Below, piece after piece: positions 26,841 through 35,206 of a stretch of DNA of 64,000 bases; within the stretch, counting starts at the first letter, position 1; the number at the start of each line of letters is the position of its first letter. Location: positions 29,434 through 93,433 of the forward strand of contig CARYZD010000008.1 of NCBI GenBank assembly GCA_949106495.1, read 5' to 3'. The notes under the pieces were generated by a model, which was given only the letters and a program-made list of their open reading frames with translations, searched no databases and was not told where the DNA came from. The position numbers and the translations under genes are program-made. This stretch comes from an uncultured Clostridia bacterium (GTDB lineage Bacteria; Bacillota; Clostridia; TANB77; CAG-465).

Positions 26841-26868
26841 AATAAAGGTTCCTAAAAAAACCTTTATT
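26841..26868 (-). terminator. Terminator of the LCP gene
   Basis: AATAAAGGTT (26841-26850) pairs with AACCTTTATT (26859-26868). On the minus strand it is followed by TTTTTACAG. Confidence 0.8.
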
Positions 26869-27817
26869 CTCCATAATAATATTTATTAAAATCTTGTTTT
26901 GCTCTGTCTAAATCAAATCCAAAATAATATACTCCATCAATCATGCTATCATATCCATATTCTGTTGATGGAATTTGAACTGAATTAATATTTTTTAAAT
27001 ATTGTTGTCTATCTCCTGCTACCTCTAAGAACATATCTTTATATTTATTCATATCCATATTAGTAGTTATATTAGATAATATATCATCACTTAAATTTAA
27101 TATCTCATTTACATCTTTTTTTGCCATTTTATTTAATAATGAAATAAGTATTGCTCTTTGTCTTGAAGCTCTTGTAAAATCATTACCAACATATCTATTT
27201 CTTGAATGTTTTAAAGCTTGAGCACCATTTAATACAACTTTACCTGGACCAGCAACTTTCTCTGTTATTGTTCTATCACTGTTAATAAAGTTTACTTCGT
27301 CTTGATCTAATGTAACTTCAACTCCTCCAACTTTATCTATTGAATCTATAAGCCCTGAAAAGTCTATAGTCATGTATTGAGATAAGTTAAGTCCAAAATT
27401 TGAATTTATTGTTTTAATGCTTAATTGTTCTTGTCCATATGCATAAGCATGATTTATTTTTGTCATTCCATAATCTGGTACATTAACATATGAGTCTCTA
27501 GGGATACTAATTAAGTTAATACTTTTCTCAACATTGTTAATAACTACAATTATTATTGTATCTGATCTTCCAGCATATTCATTTTGTGTATCTCTTGAAT
27601 CACTACCAAATATTACAAATCTAATTAAATTATCTACATTAACATGTTTTTCAGAAACAGTTGTTATATCTATTCCTAAATCTTCTTCATCTAATGGCTT
27701 TTGAGTCATCTTATTAAATTTACTTTTTATATATATATATCCTGCTAAAAAGCACGCTATGATTATAACTAATATTGCTAATATAACAATCCATACTTTT
27801 CCTTGTTTCTTTTCCAT
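26864..27817 (-). CDS. LytR-CpsA-Psr (LCP) family cell-wall polymer ligase
   Basis: This 317-residue protein has one N-terminal membrane segment (about 8-29) and an extracellular LCP domain. FGSDSRD, GRSDTIIIVVINN, ISIPRDSYVNV and the later KHSRNRYVGNDFTRASRQ supply the conserved Arg and Asp residues that bind polyprenyl pyrophosphate. LCP enzymes transfer teichoic acid or capsule polymers from lipid carrier to peptidoglycan. It could attach the polymer made by the locus at 10-20 kb, though it is not in that operon. AAGGAG precedes the ATG. Confidence 0.93.
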   Translation of the reverse strand: MEKKQGKVWIVILAILVIIIACFLAGYIYIKSKFNKMTQKPLDEEDLGIDITTVSEKHVNVDNLIRFVIFGSDSRDTQNEYAGRSDTIIIVVINNVEKSINLISIPRDSYVNVPDYGMTKINHAYAYGQEQLSIKTINSNFGLNLSQYMTIDFSGLIDSIDKVGGVEVTLDQDEVNFINSDRTITEKVAGPGKVVLNGAQALKHSRNRYVGNDFTRASRQRAILISLLNKMAKKDVNEILNLSDDILSNITTNMDMNKYKDMFLEVAGDRQQYLKNINSVQIPSTEYGYDSMIDGVYYFGFDLDRAKQDFNKYYYGE

Positions 27818-27846
27818 TCTATTTTTTCTCCTTATTACGTTTGTAA

Positions 27847-27875
27847 ATTATATCATAATTTACATAAAATATCAA
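27847..27875 (-). promoter_or_regulatory. Promoter of the LCP gene
   Basis: On the minus strand TTGATA (27875-27870) and TATAAT (27852-27847) are separated by 17 bases. Confidence 0.7.
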
Positions 27876-27916
27876 GAAGTAATACTTTTTTCACAAAAAT
27901 TACAAAAAAAGAAAAA

Positions 27917-27938
27917 AATAGAGGATTACTCCTCTATT
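27917..27938 (-). terminator. Terminator of the cation antiporter gene
   Basis: AATAGAGGA (27917-27925) pairs with TCCTCTATT (27930-27938). On the minus strand it is followed by TTTTTTC. Confidence 0.8.
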
Positions 27939-27939
27939 C

Positions 27940-28887
27940 TTATCTAACAAGAATATATGACATGTATATAACATACATTGCAAGCATACATATTCCTTTT
28001 TTTCTTCCTATTCTCTTATTCTTTTGTAACATAATAAATACTAGTAAACTAGATAAAAGCATAAATATAATATCTATATATGTATTAAAGTTTAATGTTA
28101 TTGGAGAAATTACACTTGTTGTCCCTAGTATAAATAATATATTAAAAATATCTGACCCAATAACATTACCAATTGCTAAATCTACTTCACCTTTTTTGGT
28201 TGCTATTATACTTGTTACAAGCTCTGGTAAACTTGTTCCAATGGCAATTATTGTAAGTGCTATAACATTCTCACTTACACCAAGTGCAGTAGCAATTCCT
28301 GAAGCTCCATTTACAACCAATTGACCTCCAGCAGCTATACCAATTATACCAATTAAAATATATAATAAATCTTTTACTCTAAATTTTGTTTTTTCTTCTT
28401 TTGGCATATCTTGTTTTTCTCTTTTTACACTTGTAAATAAGCTAACCATATATATTCCTAAAAAACATAGTAAAATTAATCCATTTGTTCTTGTAATAGT
28501 AGCAATAGTCTGCCCTGTTAAAAAGTATTCAGATACTATTATAAATAAAACTAAAGCAGATAATAAGTAATATGGAAAATCTCTTTTTCTTACTTCTTTT
28601 TTTGCCTTTAAAGCTTTAAATACACCACAAATTCCAAGTATTAATAATGAATTACAAATATTAGAACCAACAACATTTCCTACAGATATTTCATTGCTTC
28701 CTTTTAAAGCTGCTGTTATACTTACTGCTGCCTCTGGTGCAGATGTTCCAAATGCAACTATAGTAAGACCAATAATTAATGATGGTATACCAAATGATTT
28801 TGCTATATTACTACTTCCATCAACAAAAATATCTGCACATTTTACAAGTAGTAAAAGTCCAACTATTAATAATATAAAATTTAACAT
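27940..28887 (-). CDS. CaCA family cation antiporter, probably a manganese exporter
   Basis: This 315-residue protein has ten predicted membrane segments and the two alpha repeats of the calcium/cation antiporter superfamily: TIVAFGTSAPE with GNVVGSNICN, and TIIAIGTSLPE with GNVIGSDIFN. It looks like YrbG-type Na+/Ca2+ exchangers. The upstream leader is a probable yybP-ykoY manganese riboswitch with a terminator platform. I therefore infer Mn2+ export rather than Ca2+ exchange. AAGGAGG precedes the ATG. Confidence 0.9.
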   Translation of the reverse strand: MLNFILLIVGLLLLVKCADIFVDGSSNIAKSFGIPSLIIGLTIVAFGTSAPEAAVSITAALKGSNEISVGNVVGSNICNSLLILGICGVFKALKAKKEVRKRDFPYYLLSALVLFIIVSEYFLTGQTIATITRTNGLILLCFLGIYMVSLFTSVKREKQDMPKEEKTKFRVKDLLYILIGIIGIAAGGQLVVNGASGIATALGVSENVIALTIIAIGTSLPELVTSIIATKKGEVDLAIGNVIGSDIFNILFILGTTSVISPITLNFNTYIDIIFMLLSSLLVFIMLQKNKRIGRKKGICMLAMYVIYMSYILVR

Positions 28888-28918
28888 ATAAATTCCTCCT
28901 TAAACAGATAAATAAAAA

Positions 28919-28951
28919 GCGAGACAATACGCCCATAAGCGTAAAGTCTCG
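28919..28951 (-). terminator. Riboswitch terminator
   Basis: CGAGAC-TT-TACGC pairs with GCGTA-TT-GTCTCG (a two-base internal loop). It is followed on the minus strand by a CTTTTTATTT tract. Confidence 0.8.
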
Positions 28952-29040
28952 TTATATACTAGATTAGTATATTATATAGCGGGTTATTATAACCGTGTAT
29001 TGACGCTATATAACAATAAAGAAACTACTCCCTTTACATT
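28919..29040 (-). ncRNA. Probable yybP-ykoY manganese riboswitch
   Basis: Reading the minus strand, the leader begins AAAGGGAGTAG (29035-29025). It then carries a GTCAATACACGG loop region and a closing ACGAGACTTTACGC. These match the conserved start, L3-type loop and 3' GAGACT of yybP-ykoY aptamers. The closing strand is shared with a terminator hairpin (28919-28951), giving an on-switch: bound Mn2+ prevents terminator formation. The regulated gene is a CaCA antiporter, one of the known target classes. Confidence 0.8.
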
Positions 29041-29045
29041 ATGTT

Positions 29046-29074
29046 AATATAACATAAATATAAAAAGTTGTCAA
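29046..29074 (-). promoter_or_regulatory. Promoter of the riboswitch/antiporter transcript
   Basis: TTGACA (29074-29069) and TATATT (29051-29046) are separated by 17 bases, immediately after the DUF1292 stop codon. Confidence 0.7.
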
Positions 29075-29320
29075 TTATTCTTCTGTTCTTTTTACAAATT
29101 CATTAAATATTTCATCTGCTAATTCTTCATCAACTACTTCTTCATATTCAACTTCATCTTCTTTTGCAAGTGGTATTATTTTAAATATTACAACTTCATC
29201 TTCACTATCTTCAGGAAGCAACACTGCAAATTCATCCTCATCTTTATAAATTACATCTAATATCTCATATTTAATTTTATTTCCCTCATCATCTGTTAAT
29301 TCAATCATATCTTCTTCCAT
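29075..29320 (-). CDS. DUF1292 family protein
   Basis: This 81-residue, very acidic protein has the DUF1292 pattern (ELTDDEGNKIKYEILDVI, then EFAVLLPEDSEDEVVIFKI). Function is unknown; the family is widespread in Bacillota. AAGGAGG lies 7 bases before the ATG. It follows ispG by 57 bases and may be on the same transcript. Confidence 0.88.
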   Translation of the reverse strand: MEEDMIELTDDEGNKIKYEILDVIYKDEDEFAVLLPEDSEDEVVIFKIIPLAKEDEVEYEEVVDEELADEIFNEFVKRTEE

Positions 29321-29377
29321 AATTTATTCCTCCTTATTTTATAATATTATTATGTTCTAATTTAAAAATATTATCAA

Positions 29378-30445
29378 CTATTTTTTGTTATTTTTTACCA
29401 TATTAAGTATTTCTTCTTTTAAAGTATTAACTATATCATCTTGTTTAACTTTTCTTATTACCTGTCCTTTTTTAAATAACATACCTTCATTTATCCCACC
29501 AGCAATACCAATATCTGCCTCTCTTGCTTCTCCTGGTCCATTTACAACACATCCCATAACTGCAACTGTTATATCTGACTCTATTGTTTGTAAAAATTCT
29601 TCTACTTCTTTTGCTATAGGTATTAAATCTATTTGTGTTCTTCCACAAGTAGGACATGCTATTAATGTTGGAGTTTTCTTATATAAATTACAGTCTTTTA
29701 ATATTTCTTTTGCAACCTTTATTTCTTTAATTGGGTCATCAGATAAAGAAACTCTTATTGTATCTCCTATTCCTTCTCTTAGCATAACACCAAGCCCAAT
29801 ACTTGATTTTATTGTACCACTAAATTCAGTTCCTGCCTCAGTTATTCCAAGATGAAGTGGACAATTAAATTCTTTTGATGCAAGCTCATATGCCTCAATA
29901 CATAAATCTAAATTTGATGCTTTAAGTGATATCATATAATCCTTAAAATTTAGATTTTCCAATATTTGTATATGTCTTCTTGCACTTTCAACCATAGCTT
30001 TAGCCGTAGGCTTTCCATATTCTTCTAACAAATCTTTTTCTAAAGAACCTGCATTAACCCCTATTCTAATTGGAATATGTTTTTCCATACATTTATCTAC
30101 TACTGCTTTTACTTTATCTTCTGAACCAATATTTCCTGGATTAATTCTAACTTTATCTACACCTGATTCAATTGCTTGTAATGCTATTTTATAATCAAAA
30201 TGAATATCTGCAACTATTGGAATATGAATTTTTGCCTTTATTTCCTTTATTGCTTTTGCATCTTCTATATCTAAACATGCCACTCTAATTATTTCACAAC
30301 CAGCATTTTCAAGTTCTAATATTTGTTTTACTGTAGCATCAATATCTTTAGTTTTTGTATTACACATAGACTGAATTATAACTTTATTTTGTCCACCTAT
30401 CTGAACATTTCTTACCATTATTTTTCTTGTATCTTTTCTTTTCAT
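29378..30445 (-). CDS. ispG: 4-hydroxy-3-methylbut-2-enyl diphosphate synthase (IspG/GcpE)
   Basis: This 355-residue enzyme of the MEP isoprenoid pathway converts methylerythritol cyclodiphosphate to HMBPP. The N-terminal TIM barrel carries VQIGGQNKVIIQSMCNT. The [4Fe-4S] ligands are in CPTCGRTQIDL and the C-terminal CVVNGPGEAREADIG. The length is that of the bacterial two-domain form. I use the ATG at 30443-30445, which has GTGAGGT upstream. The GTG five codons earlier overlaps that site. This implies the MEP route supplies undecaprenyl precursors here. Confidence 0.95.
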   Translation of the reverse strand: MKRKDTRKIMVRNVQIGGQNKVIIQSMCNTKTKDIDATVKQILELENAGCEIIRVACLDIEDAKAIKEIKAKIHIPIVADIHFDYKIALQAIESGVDKVRINPGNIGSEDKVKAVVDKCMEKHIPIRIGVNAGSLEKDLLEEYGKPTAKAMVESARRHIQILENLNFKDYMISLKASNLDLCIEAYELASKEFNCPLHLGITEAGTEFSGTIKSSIGLGVMLREGIGDTIRVSLSDDPIKEIKVAKEILKDCNLYKKTPTLIACPTCGRTQIDLIPIAKEVEEFLQTIESDITVAVMGCVVNGPGEAREADIGIAGGINEGMLFKKGQVIRKVKQDDIVNTLKEEILNMVKNNKK

Positions 30446-30551
30446 TTTTTTATACCTCACAAAACAATATTAACATACATAGAAAATATTTAAAAGAATT
30501 TTCATATACATTTTATAAATTAATCTATTTTTATTTTACATTGCGCAAAAT

Positions 30552-30580
30552 TTGACGTTTCAGTTATTTTAATATAAAAT
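30552..30580 (+). promoter_or_regulatory. Promoter of the E2-like gene
   Basis: TTGACG (30552-30557) and TAAAAT (30575-30580) are separated by 17 bases. Confidence 0.55.
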
Positions 30581-30627
30581 CTAATCATATACAATTGTTT
30601 TTTGTATAAAAAAGGGAGTGTTTATAT

Positions 30628-31482
30628 ATGTTTGGAAAAAGAAGTGATGGTAGAGTTTTAAAAACTATCGCTCCTGAATTTAAGCTAATGCCAAGTTTAA
30701 TGACAGAGCGTAGTGATGCTCATGTATATTTTAATCAAGATGTAAAAATTGATGCTATAAATGAATATATTGCTAAAAAACAAAAAGAAGGTATTAAATT
30801 CAGTACAATGGAAATTATTATTACAGCAATTGTTCGTATTCTTGCAACAAGACCACAATTAAATAGATTTATAATGCATGGTAGAACTTATGCTAGAAAT
30901 CATATATGTATCTCATTAACAATAAAAAAATCTATTACTGATGATGCTGAAGAAACAACAGTCAAATTTTATTTTGATGGTACTGAAAATATATTTGAAA
31001 TTAAAGAAAAAATTGCAAAATTAATTGAAGAAAATAAAAAAGAAGAAAAAAATAATGGAACAGATAAAACAGCTAGAATTTTAACTATTATTCCTACTCC
31101 TTTAATTAGACTATCTATAAAAATTATTAAATGGTTAGATAAACATGGCTATCTACCAAAATCATTAATTAAAGTTAGTCCTTTTCATACAAGTTGTTAT
31201 GTGACAAATGTGGGTTCTTTAGGTATTGATTCCATTTATCATCATTTATACAACTTTGGAACAACTAGTATGTTTTTTGCCATAGGAAAAAAGAAAAAAT
31301 CATACATATATGAAGATGATGAAATTAAACAAGAAAGAGTCGTAAATCTAGCTTTTGTTGGAGATGAAAGAATATGTGATGGTCATTACTATGCAAATTC
31401 ATTTAGAATACTAAATAGATTGTTATCTCATCCAGAGATACTTGAAACAAGTCTTTCTGAAATAACACAAGATATAAGATAA
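30628..31482 (+). CDS. Orphan E2-like (2-oxoacid dehydrogenase acyltransferase fold) protein
   Basis: This 284-residue protein consists of only the CoA-dependent acyltransferase catalytic fold, without lipoyl or peripheral-subunit-binding domains. The C-terminal block reads GDERICDGHYYA. In true E2 enzymes this is DHRVVDG, whose His is catalytic. Here the His is Glu, so canonical transacylation is doubtful. It is not next to E1 or E3 genes. Such solo proteins occur in many Clostridia, and their role is unknown to me. GGGAG precedes the ATG. Confidence 0.78.
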   Translation: MFGKRSDGRVLKTIAPEFKLMPSLMTERSDAHVYFNQDVKIDAINEYIAKKQKEGIKFSTMEIIITAIVRILATRPQLNRFIMHGRTYARNHICISLTIKKSITDDAEETTVKFYFDGTENIFEIKEKIAKLIEENKKEEKNNGTDKTARILTIIPTPLIRLSIKIIKWLDKHGYLPKSLIKVSPFHTSCYVTNVGSLGIDSIYHHLYNFGTTSMFFAIGKKKKSYIYEDDEIKQERVVNLAFVGDERICDGHYYANSFRILNRLLSHPEILETSLSEITQDIR

Positions 31483-31487
31483 TAAAA

Positions 31488-31522
31488 AAAGAAGATTTTC
31501 TAAATTTTAGAAATCTTCTTTT
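31488..31522. terminator. Bidirectional terminator
   Basis: AAAGAAGATTTTCTAAA pairs with TTTAGAAATCTTCTTT with one bulge, flanked by A and T runs. It lies between convergent genes. Confidence 0.8.
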
Positions 31523-31527
31523 TACTT

Positions 31528-31866
31528 TTATTCACTTTCTTTATATTCAATAATATGACATCCAACAATAAATTTTGGTAGTTCTTCTATTTCCTCATCA
31601 ATTTCTAATGTATTTCCTTGTTTATCTTTTAATACACAAGAAAAACAATAATCCTCTTCTTTATTTTCAAATATTTTCATTTCACAATTACTATTTTTAA
31701 TATCATCTTGTTCTAATAAATCTGTTTCAATAGCTGTTTCAAGCAAATCTGCTCCTTTGAGATTACCTCTACTGTTTATATCATAAAAACCTTTGTAATT
31801 TTCCATCTGCAAATAAACTCTAATTCTTGCAATACCCCAACAAATATTTACATCATAATTTTTCAT
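31528..31866 (-). CDS. Hypothetical protein (possibly DUF5406-like)
   Basis: This 112-residue acidic soluble protein opens MKNYDVNICWGIARIRVYLQ and has a beta-rich pattern, two cysteines in the centre and an IVGCHIIEY ending. It faintly recalls DUF5406, but I cannot confirm this by eye. AGGAGG precedes the ATG. It is monocistronic, with a promoter at 31923-31950 and a shared terminator. Confidence 0.55.
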   Translation of the reverse strand: MKNYDVNICWGIARIRVYLQMENYKGFYDINSRGNLKGADLLETAIETDLLEQDDIKNSNCEMKIFENKEEDYCFSCVLKDKQGNTLEIDEEIEELPKFIVGCHIIEYKESE

Positions 31867-31922
31867 AATACTACCTCCTAATAAATATTAATTTTTTAGT
31901 TCAATTTATTTAATTATTTGTA

Positions 31923-31950
31923 ATTATACCATTTATCTATATTATTTCAA
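31923..31950 (-). promoter_or_regulatory. Promoter of the 112-residue protein gene
   Basis: TTGAAA (31950-31945) and TATAAT (31928-31923) are separated by 16 bases. Confidence 0.6.
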
Positions 31951-31973
31951 GTATAATATAAATATATAAAGTA

Positions 31974-32001
31974 AAAAGGTACTCTATAAAGAGTACCTTT
32001 T
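31974..32001 (-). terminator. Terminator of the prohibitin gene
   Basis: The perfect stem is AAAAGGTACTCT (31974-31985) with AGAGTACCTTTT (31990-32001) and a loop of four bases. Confidence 0.85.
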
Positions 32002-32007
32002 ATTGTT

Positions 32008-32868
32008 CTATTTATTTAAATATTGATTGATATCAAAAAGCATATTTGAATCTCCACTCATAACATCTGGATATTCTCCATTCCATTTTTCTTTAAAAGC
32101 TTCTATAGCTTTTAATTTTACAATATTATCTGTTAAAGATTCATTTACTTTCTGATTAGCATAAGCTTCTGCTTCAGCTTTAGTTTTTATTGCTTCAGCT
32201 TCTGCAGCAGCTTCTTTTTTCTTAATTTCTGCGTCTGCATCCGCTTTAGCTTTATTCTTTTCATTTATTTCGGTTTGTGTTTTATTCTCTTGAACTGCTT
32301 TATTTTTTTGAGATATAGCTAATTCCATTTCATCTGTAAATCTATAGTTTGCTAATGAAAGAGTATTAATTGTTATACCTCTATCTTTCATTCTTTCATT
32401 TAAATTAACTTTAGCTTCATTAAAAATCTCATCTCTTTTAGCTGCAAACTCGTCAATTCCATGTTTTGCAACTGTTCCTTTTACTATATCAAAAACTTCT
32501 TGCTGTGGCATTAATGTATCAATATAATCTTTTCCATAATTTACATATACATCTGATGCTTTTTCTTTATTTAGTGAAAATGTTAATACAATATTCATAT
32601 AAACTGGTTCTTGTCCTGATAATTCACCTTGTGTTTCTGCATATTCAATTTTTTGATTACGAATAGATAAGTCTTTTATACTGGTAACAAATGGAATTTT
32701 AAAATACCATCCTGAGTCATATACTTTTCCTGTTACTTTACTCATTCTTGTTTCAATACCTATTTTTCCTATTGGAACACGATGAGTTGAAATTAATAAT
32801 AAAATTACAAGTAATATTATTACACTTACTACTCCTGATATAGATTTAATTTTTGAATCATTTTTCAT
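32008..32868 (-). CDS. Prohibitin/SPFH family membrane protein
   Basis: This 286-residue protein has an N-terminal membrane segment (about 10-30), an SPFH/prohibitin domain (about 32-190, with KIGIETRMSKVTGKVYDSGW and TLSLANYRFTDEMELAI) and a charged Ala-rich coiled coil (190-255). Bacterial prohibitins form large membrane rings that influence proteases such as FtsH. It is related in architecture to the broken flotillin at 25205-26690. AAAGGAGG lies before the ATG, after a GC-rich leader hairpin. Confidence 0.88.
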   Translation of the reverse strand: MKNDSKIKSISGVVSVIILLVILLLISTHRVPIGKIGIETRMSKVTGKVYDSGWYFKIPFVTSIKDLSIRNQKIEYAETQGELSGQEPVYMNIVLTFSLNKEKASDVYVNYGKDYIDTLMPQQEVFDIVKGTVAKHGIDEFAAKRDEIFNEAKVNLNERMKDRGITINTLSLANYRFTDEMELAISQKNKAVQENKTQTEINEKNKAKADADAEIKKKEAAAEAEAIKTKAEAEAYANQKVNESLTDNIVKLKAIEAFKEKWNGEYPDVMSGDSNMLFDINQYLNK

Positions 32869-32887
32869 ATAAAATCCTCCTTTTACT

Positions 32888-32979
32888 TTTCGGAGGTTAC
32901 CCTCCGAACTAAATTATTATTCGAAGAGTAATATAAACTCTACATATAGCATTATATAATTTTATGTTAACTTTGTCAA
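32888..32979 (-). promoter_or_regulatory. Promoter and hairpin leader of the prohibitin gene
   Basis: TTGACA (32979-32974) and TATAAT (32956-32951) are separated by 17 bases. The leader has AATAATTTAG, as in the cassettes at 24-27 kb, then a TTCGGAGG-GTAA-CCTCCGAA hairpin whose GGAGG is sequestered. The gene's own AAAGGAGG follows. Confidence 0.6.
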
Positions 32980-33043
32980 TATATTATATTTTTATAATAA
33001 AAAAGCTTAAACAGATGATTTAGATTTGTGAAAATAAAAAAAA

Positions 33044-33063
33044 TACCAGTCTAACGACTGGTA
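33044..33063 (-). terminator. Terminator of tRNA-Ser(GCT)
   Basis: TACCAGTC (33044-33051) pairs with GACTGGTA (33056-33063). It is followed on the minus strand by TTTTTTTTATTTTC. Confidence 0.8.
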
Positions 33064-33104
33064 AATGCTTAAATATCAACATTGTTTACGAACAAATTGA
33101 TGTA

Positions 33105-33194
33105 TGGCGGAGAGTGAGGGGTTCGAACCCTCGCGCCCGTTGCCAGACCTAACAGTTTAGCAAACTGTCCCCTTCACCACTTGGGTAACTCTCC
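33105..33194 (-). tRNA. tRNA-Ser (anticodon GCT)
   Basis: This is a 90-nt class II tRNA. The acceptor GGAGAGT pairs with ACTCTCC, CCA is encoded, the T loop is GGTTCGAACC, and the anticodon arm is ACAGT-TTGCTAA-ACTGT with a long variable arm. It reads AGC/AGU serine codons. Confidence 0.95.
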
Positions 33195-33215
33195 ATATCA
33201 TTTTGCTACTTCTAC

Positions 33216-33244
33216 ATTATAACAATAACATAGCAATAAGTCAA
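33216..33244 (-). promoter_or_regulatory. Promoter of tRNA-Ser(GCT)
   Basis: TTGACT (33244-33239) and TATAAT (33221-33216) are separated by 17 bases. Confidence 0.75.
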
Positions 33245-33270
33245 CTATTTTTATAATTTTTAGAAAAAAA

Positions 33271-33292
33271 ATAGAACATTAAAATGTTCTAT
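33271..33292 (-). terminator. Terminator of tRNA-Ser(TGA)
   Basis: ATAGAACAT pairs with ATGTTCTAT. It is followed on the minus strand by TTTTTTTCTAAAAA. Confidence 0.75.
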
Positions 33293-33300
33293 CTTTATGT

Positions 33301-33389
33301 TGGCGGATGAGGTAGGATTCGAACCCACGGTGCCTTTCGACATCACCAGTTTTCAAGACTGGCTCCTTAAACCACTCGGACACTCATCC
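33301..33389 (-). tRNA. tRNA-Ser (anticodon TGA)
   Basis: This is an 89-nt class II tRNA. The acceptor GGATGAG pairs with CTCATCC, CCA is encoded, the T loop is GGTTCGAATCC, and the anticodon arm is CCAGT-CTTGAAA-ACTGG with a long variable arm. It has its own promoter and terminator, independent of the neighbouring tRNA. Confidence 0.95.
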
Positions 33390-33407
33390 ATTTGTGATAC
33401 GTTTATT

Positions 33408-33435
33408 ATTATACCATGGTTTTTAGTTTTGTCAA
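33408..33435 (-). promoter_or_regulatory. Promoter of tRNA-Ser(TGA)
   Basis: TTGACA (33435-33430) and TATAAT (33413-33408) are separated by 16 bases. Confidence 0.75.
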
Positions 33436-33467
33436 TACATATTGTGAATTTTTTTCACATTTTAAAA

Positions 33468-33496
33468 AAATTAGCAAATAAAATATTTGCTAATTT
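33468..33496 (-). terminator. Terminator of parA-parB
   Basis: The perfect 13-bp stem is AAATTAGCAAATA (33468-33480) with TATTTGCTAATTT (33484-33496). Confidence 0.8.
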
Positions 33497-33504
33497 CCTA
33501 TAAA

Positions 33505-34395
33505 TTACATTTTTATATTTAACATTGATAATAAACTTTCTAAGCCATCTTCATCATTATATTCAATTATTAATCTTTGATGTTTCTTTGTTTGGTCTAA
33601 TTTAACTTTATAACCAAAATAATCTTTAAGTCTATTCTCTAATTTTTCATAATATACTGATTTAGGAGCTTTTTTAGTTGATTTCTTTCTATATTTATCA
33701 TCACCATAAATTAATTTTTCAACATCTCTTACAGTAAGTTTTTTTTCTGCAACTTTTTTAGCAATTGCTATTTGTTTTTCCTCATCTTCAATTGCAAGTA
33801 ACGCTCTTGCTTGTCCTTCAACAAGTTCTCCTTTTAACAACATATCTAATATTTCATTTGGTAATTTTAAAAGTCTCATTATATTTGACACTGAAGATAC
33901 ACTTTTTCCTGTAATCTTTGCAACATCACCTTGAGAATATCCTTCTATATCCATTAATTCTCTTATTGCCTGTGCTACTTCAATTATATTTAAATCTTCT
34001 CTTTGTATATTTTCTATTAAAGCAACTTGTTTCTTTTTATTATCTGTATAATCTTTAATTATTGCAGGAATCGTAGTAAGACCAGCAGATTTTGCCGCTC
34101 TCCATCTTCTTTCCCCAGCAACAATTGTATATCCATTAACATCTTTTACAACAAGAATTGGTTGAATTACTCCATGTTCACGTACTGAAGCTGTTAGTTC
34201 TTCCATTTTTTCTTTATCAAAAACTTTTCTAGGTTGATTTAACATAGGCTCAACTTCAGTTATATTAAGCTCTACAACTTTTTCAACAACATTTTCTTCT
34301 TGTTTTTTAGTTGTTCTTTTAGTTACTTTTTCTATTGTCTCGTTATCATCTTCTCCAAAAAAAGCATCTAACCCTCTACCTAATCCTTTAGCCAT
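33505..34395 (-). CDS. parB: Chromosome-partitioning protein ParB (Spo0J)
   Basis: This 296-residue protein has the ParB N-terminal CTPase domain with VAGERRWRAAKSAG (about 110-123), a central helix-turn-helix (YSQGDVAKITGKSVSSVSN) and a C-terminal dimerisation domain. It opens MAKGLGRGLDAFFG, the usual ParB start. It loads onto parS near oriC and recruits condensin. It overlaps the parA stop region by one base spacing, and AAGGAGG precedes the ATG. I found no clear parS site in the window. Confidence 0.95.
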   Translation of the reverse strand: MAKGLGRGLDAFFGEDDNETIEKVTKRTTKKQEENVVEKVVELNITEVEPMLNQPRKVFDKEKMEELTASVREHGVIQPILVVKDVNGYTIVAGERRWRAAKSAGLTTIPAIIKDYTDNKKKQVALIENIQREDLNIIEVAQAIRELMDIEGYSQGDVAKITGKSVSSVSNIMRLLKLPNEILDMLLKGELVEGQARALLAIEDEEKQIAIAKKVAEKKLTVRDVEKLIYGDDKYRKKSTKKAPKSVYYEKLENRLKDYFGYKVKLDQTKKHQRLIIEYNDEDGLESLLSMLNIKM

Positions 34396-34396
34396 A

Positions 34397-35167
34397 TTAA
34401 TCCTCCTTTTCTGTTAGTTTAATTAACTCTTTGGCTAACTTTTTATATGTTTCTGCACCTTTTGATTCTCCATCATATAAAGTTATTGGTAATCCATGGC
34501 TTGGAGCTTCACTAAGTCTAATATTTCTAGGAATAATTGTTTGAAAAACCTTGTTACCAAAATATTTTTCAACTTCCCTTGCAACTTGAGTTGAAAGGTT
34601 TGTCCTAGCATCAAACATAGTTAAAATTACTCCTTCTACAATTAAATCTGGATTTAAATGTTTTTGAACAAGTTTTATAGTATTAATAAGTTGTCCTAGT
34701 CCTTCTAACGCATAATACTCACATTGTATTGGTACTAATACACTATCTGATGCTGTAAAAGCATTAAGTGTAATAAGTCCAAGTGATGGTGGACAATCTA
34801 TAAGTACATAATCATACTCATCTCTTATTTTGTCTACTGCATCTTTTAATCTATTTTCTCTTGAAACCATAGAAACAAGCTCAATTTCAGCTCCTGCTAA
34901 ATTTATATTTGCAGGACATACGTCTAATTTTTTTACCATTGTTGATACAATAGTCTCACTTATTTCCATATCGTCTACCAAAACATTATATACTGATCTA
35001 TCTGTATGAGCTTCAATCCCTAATCCACTAGTTGCATTTCCTTGTGGATCTGTATCTATTAATAATACTCTTTTACCTTTTTGTGCTAAGCAAGCACTCA
35101 AATTAACTGCGGTTGTTGTTTTTCCTACTCCACCTTTTTGATTAGCTATTGATATTACCCTTGCCAT
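34397..35167 (-). CDS. parA: Chromosome-partitioning ATPase ParA (Soj)
   Basis: This 256-residue protein has the deviant Walker A motif KGGVGKTTT (residues 11-19), VLLIDTDPQGNATSGLG and the DYVLIDCPPSLGLI Walker B region. It is the ParA partner of ParB in origin segregation and regulates DnaA in Bacillus. A GAGGTGAC site precedes the ATG. A strong terminator separates it from rsmG upstream, so parAB is a separate transcript. Confidence 0.95.
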   Translation of the reverse strand: MARVISIANQKGGVGKTTTAVNLSACLAQKGKRVLLIDTDPQGNATSGLGIEAHTDRSVYNVLVDDMEISETIVSTMVKKLDVCPANINLAGAEIELVSMVSRENRLKDAVDKIRDEYDYVLIDCPPSLGLITLNAFTASDSVLVPIQCEYYALEGLGQLINTIKLVQKHLNPDLIVEGVILTMFDARTNLSTQVAREVEKYFGNKVFQTIIPRNIRLSEAPSHGLPITLYDGESKGAETYKKLAKELIKLTEKED

Positions 35168-35206
35168 AATGTCACCTCATGGTTATTATATTACATTTGT
35201 TATAAA

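Noticed and set aside
33297..33503. A 68-codon plus-strand frame over the second tRNA-Ser
   Set aside because: It is antisense to the tRNA, and its peptide (ADEVGFEPTVPF) is the well-known artefact of translating tRNA-Ser genes.
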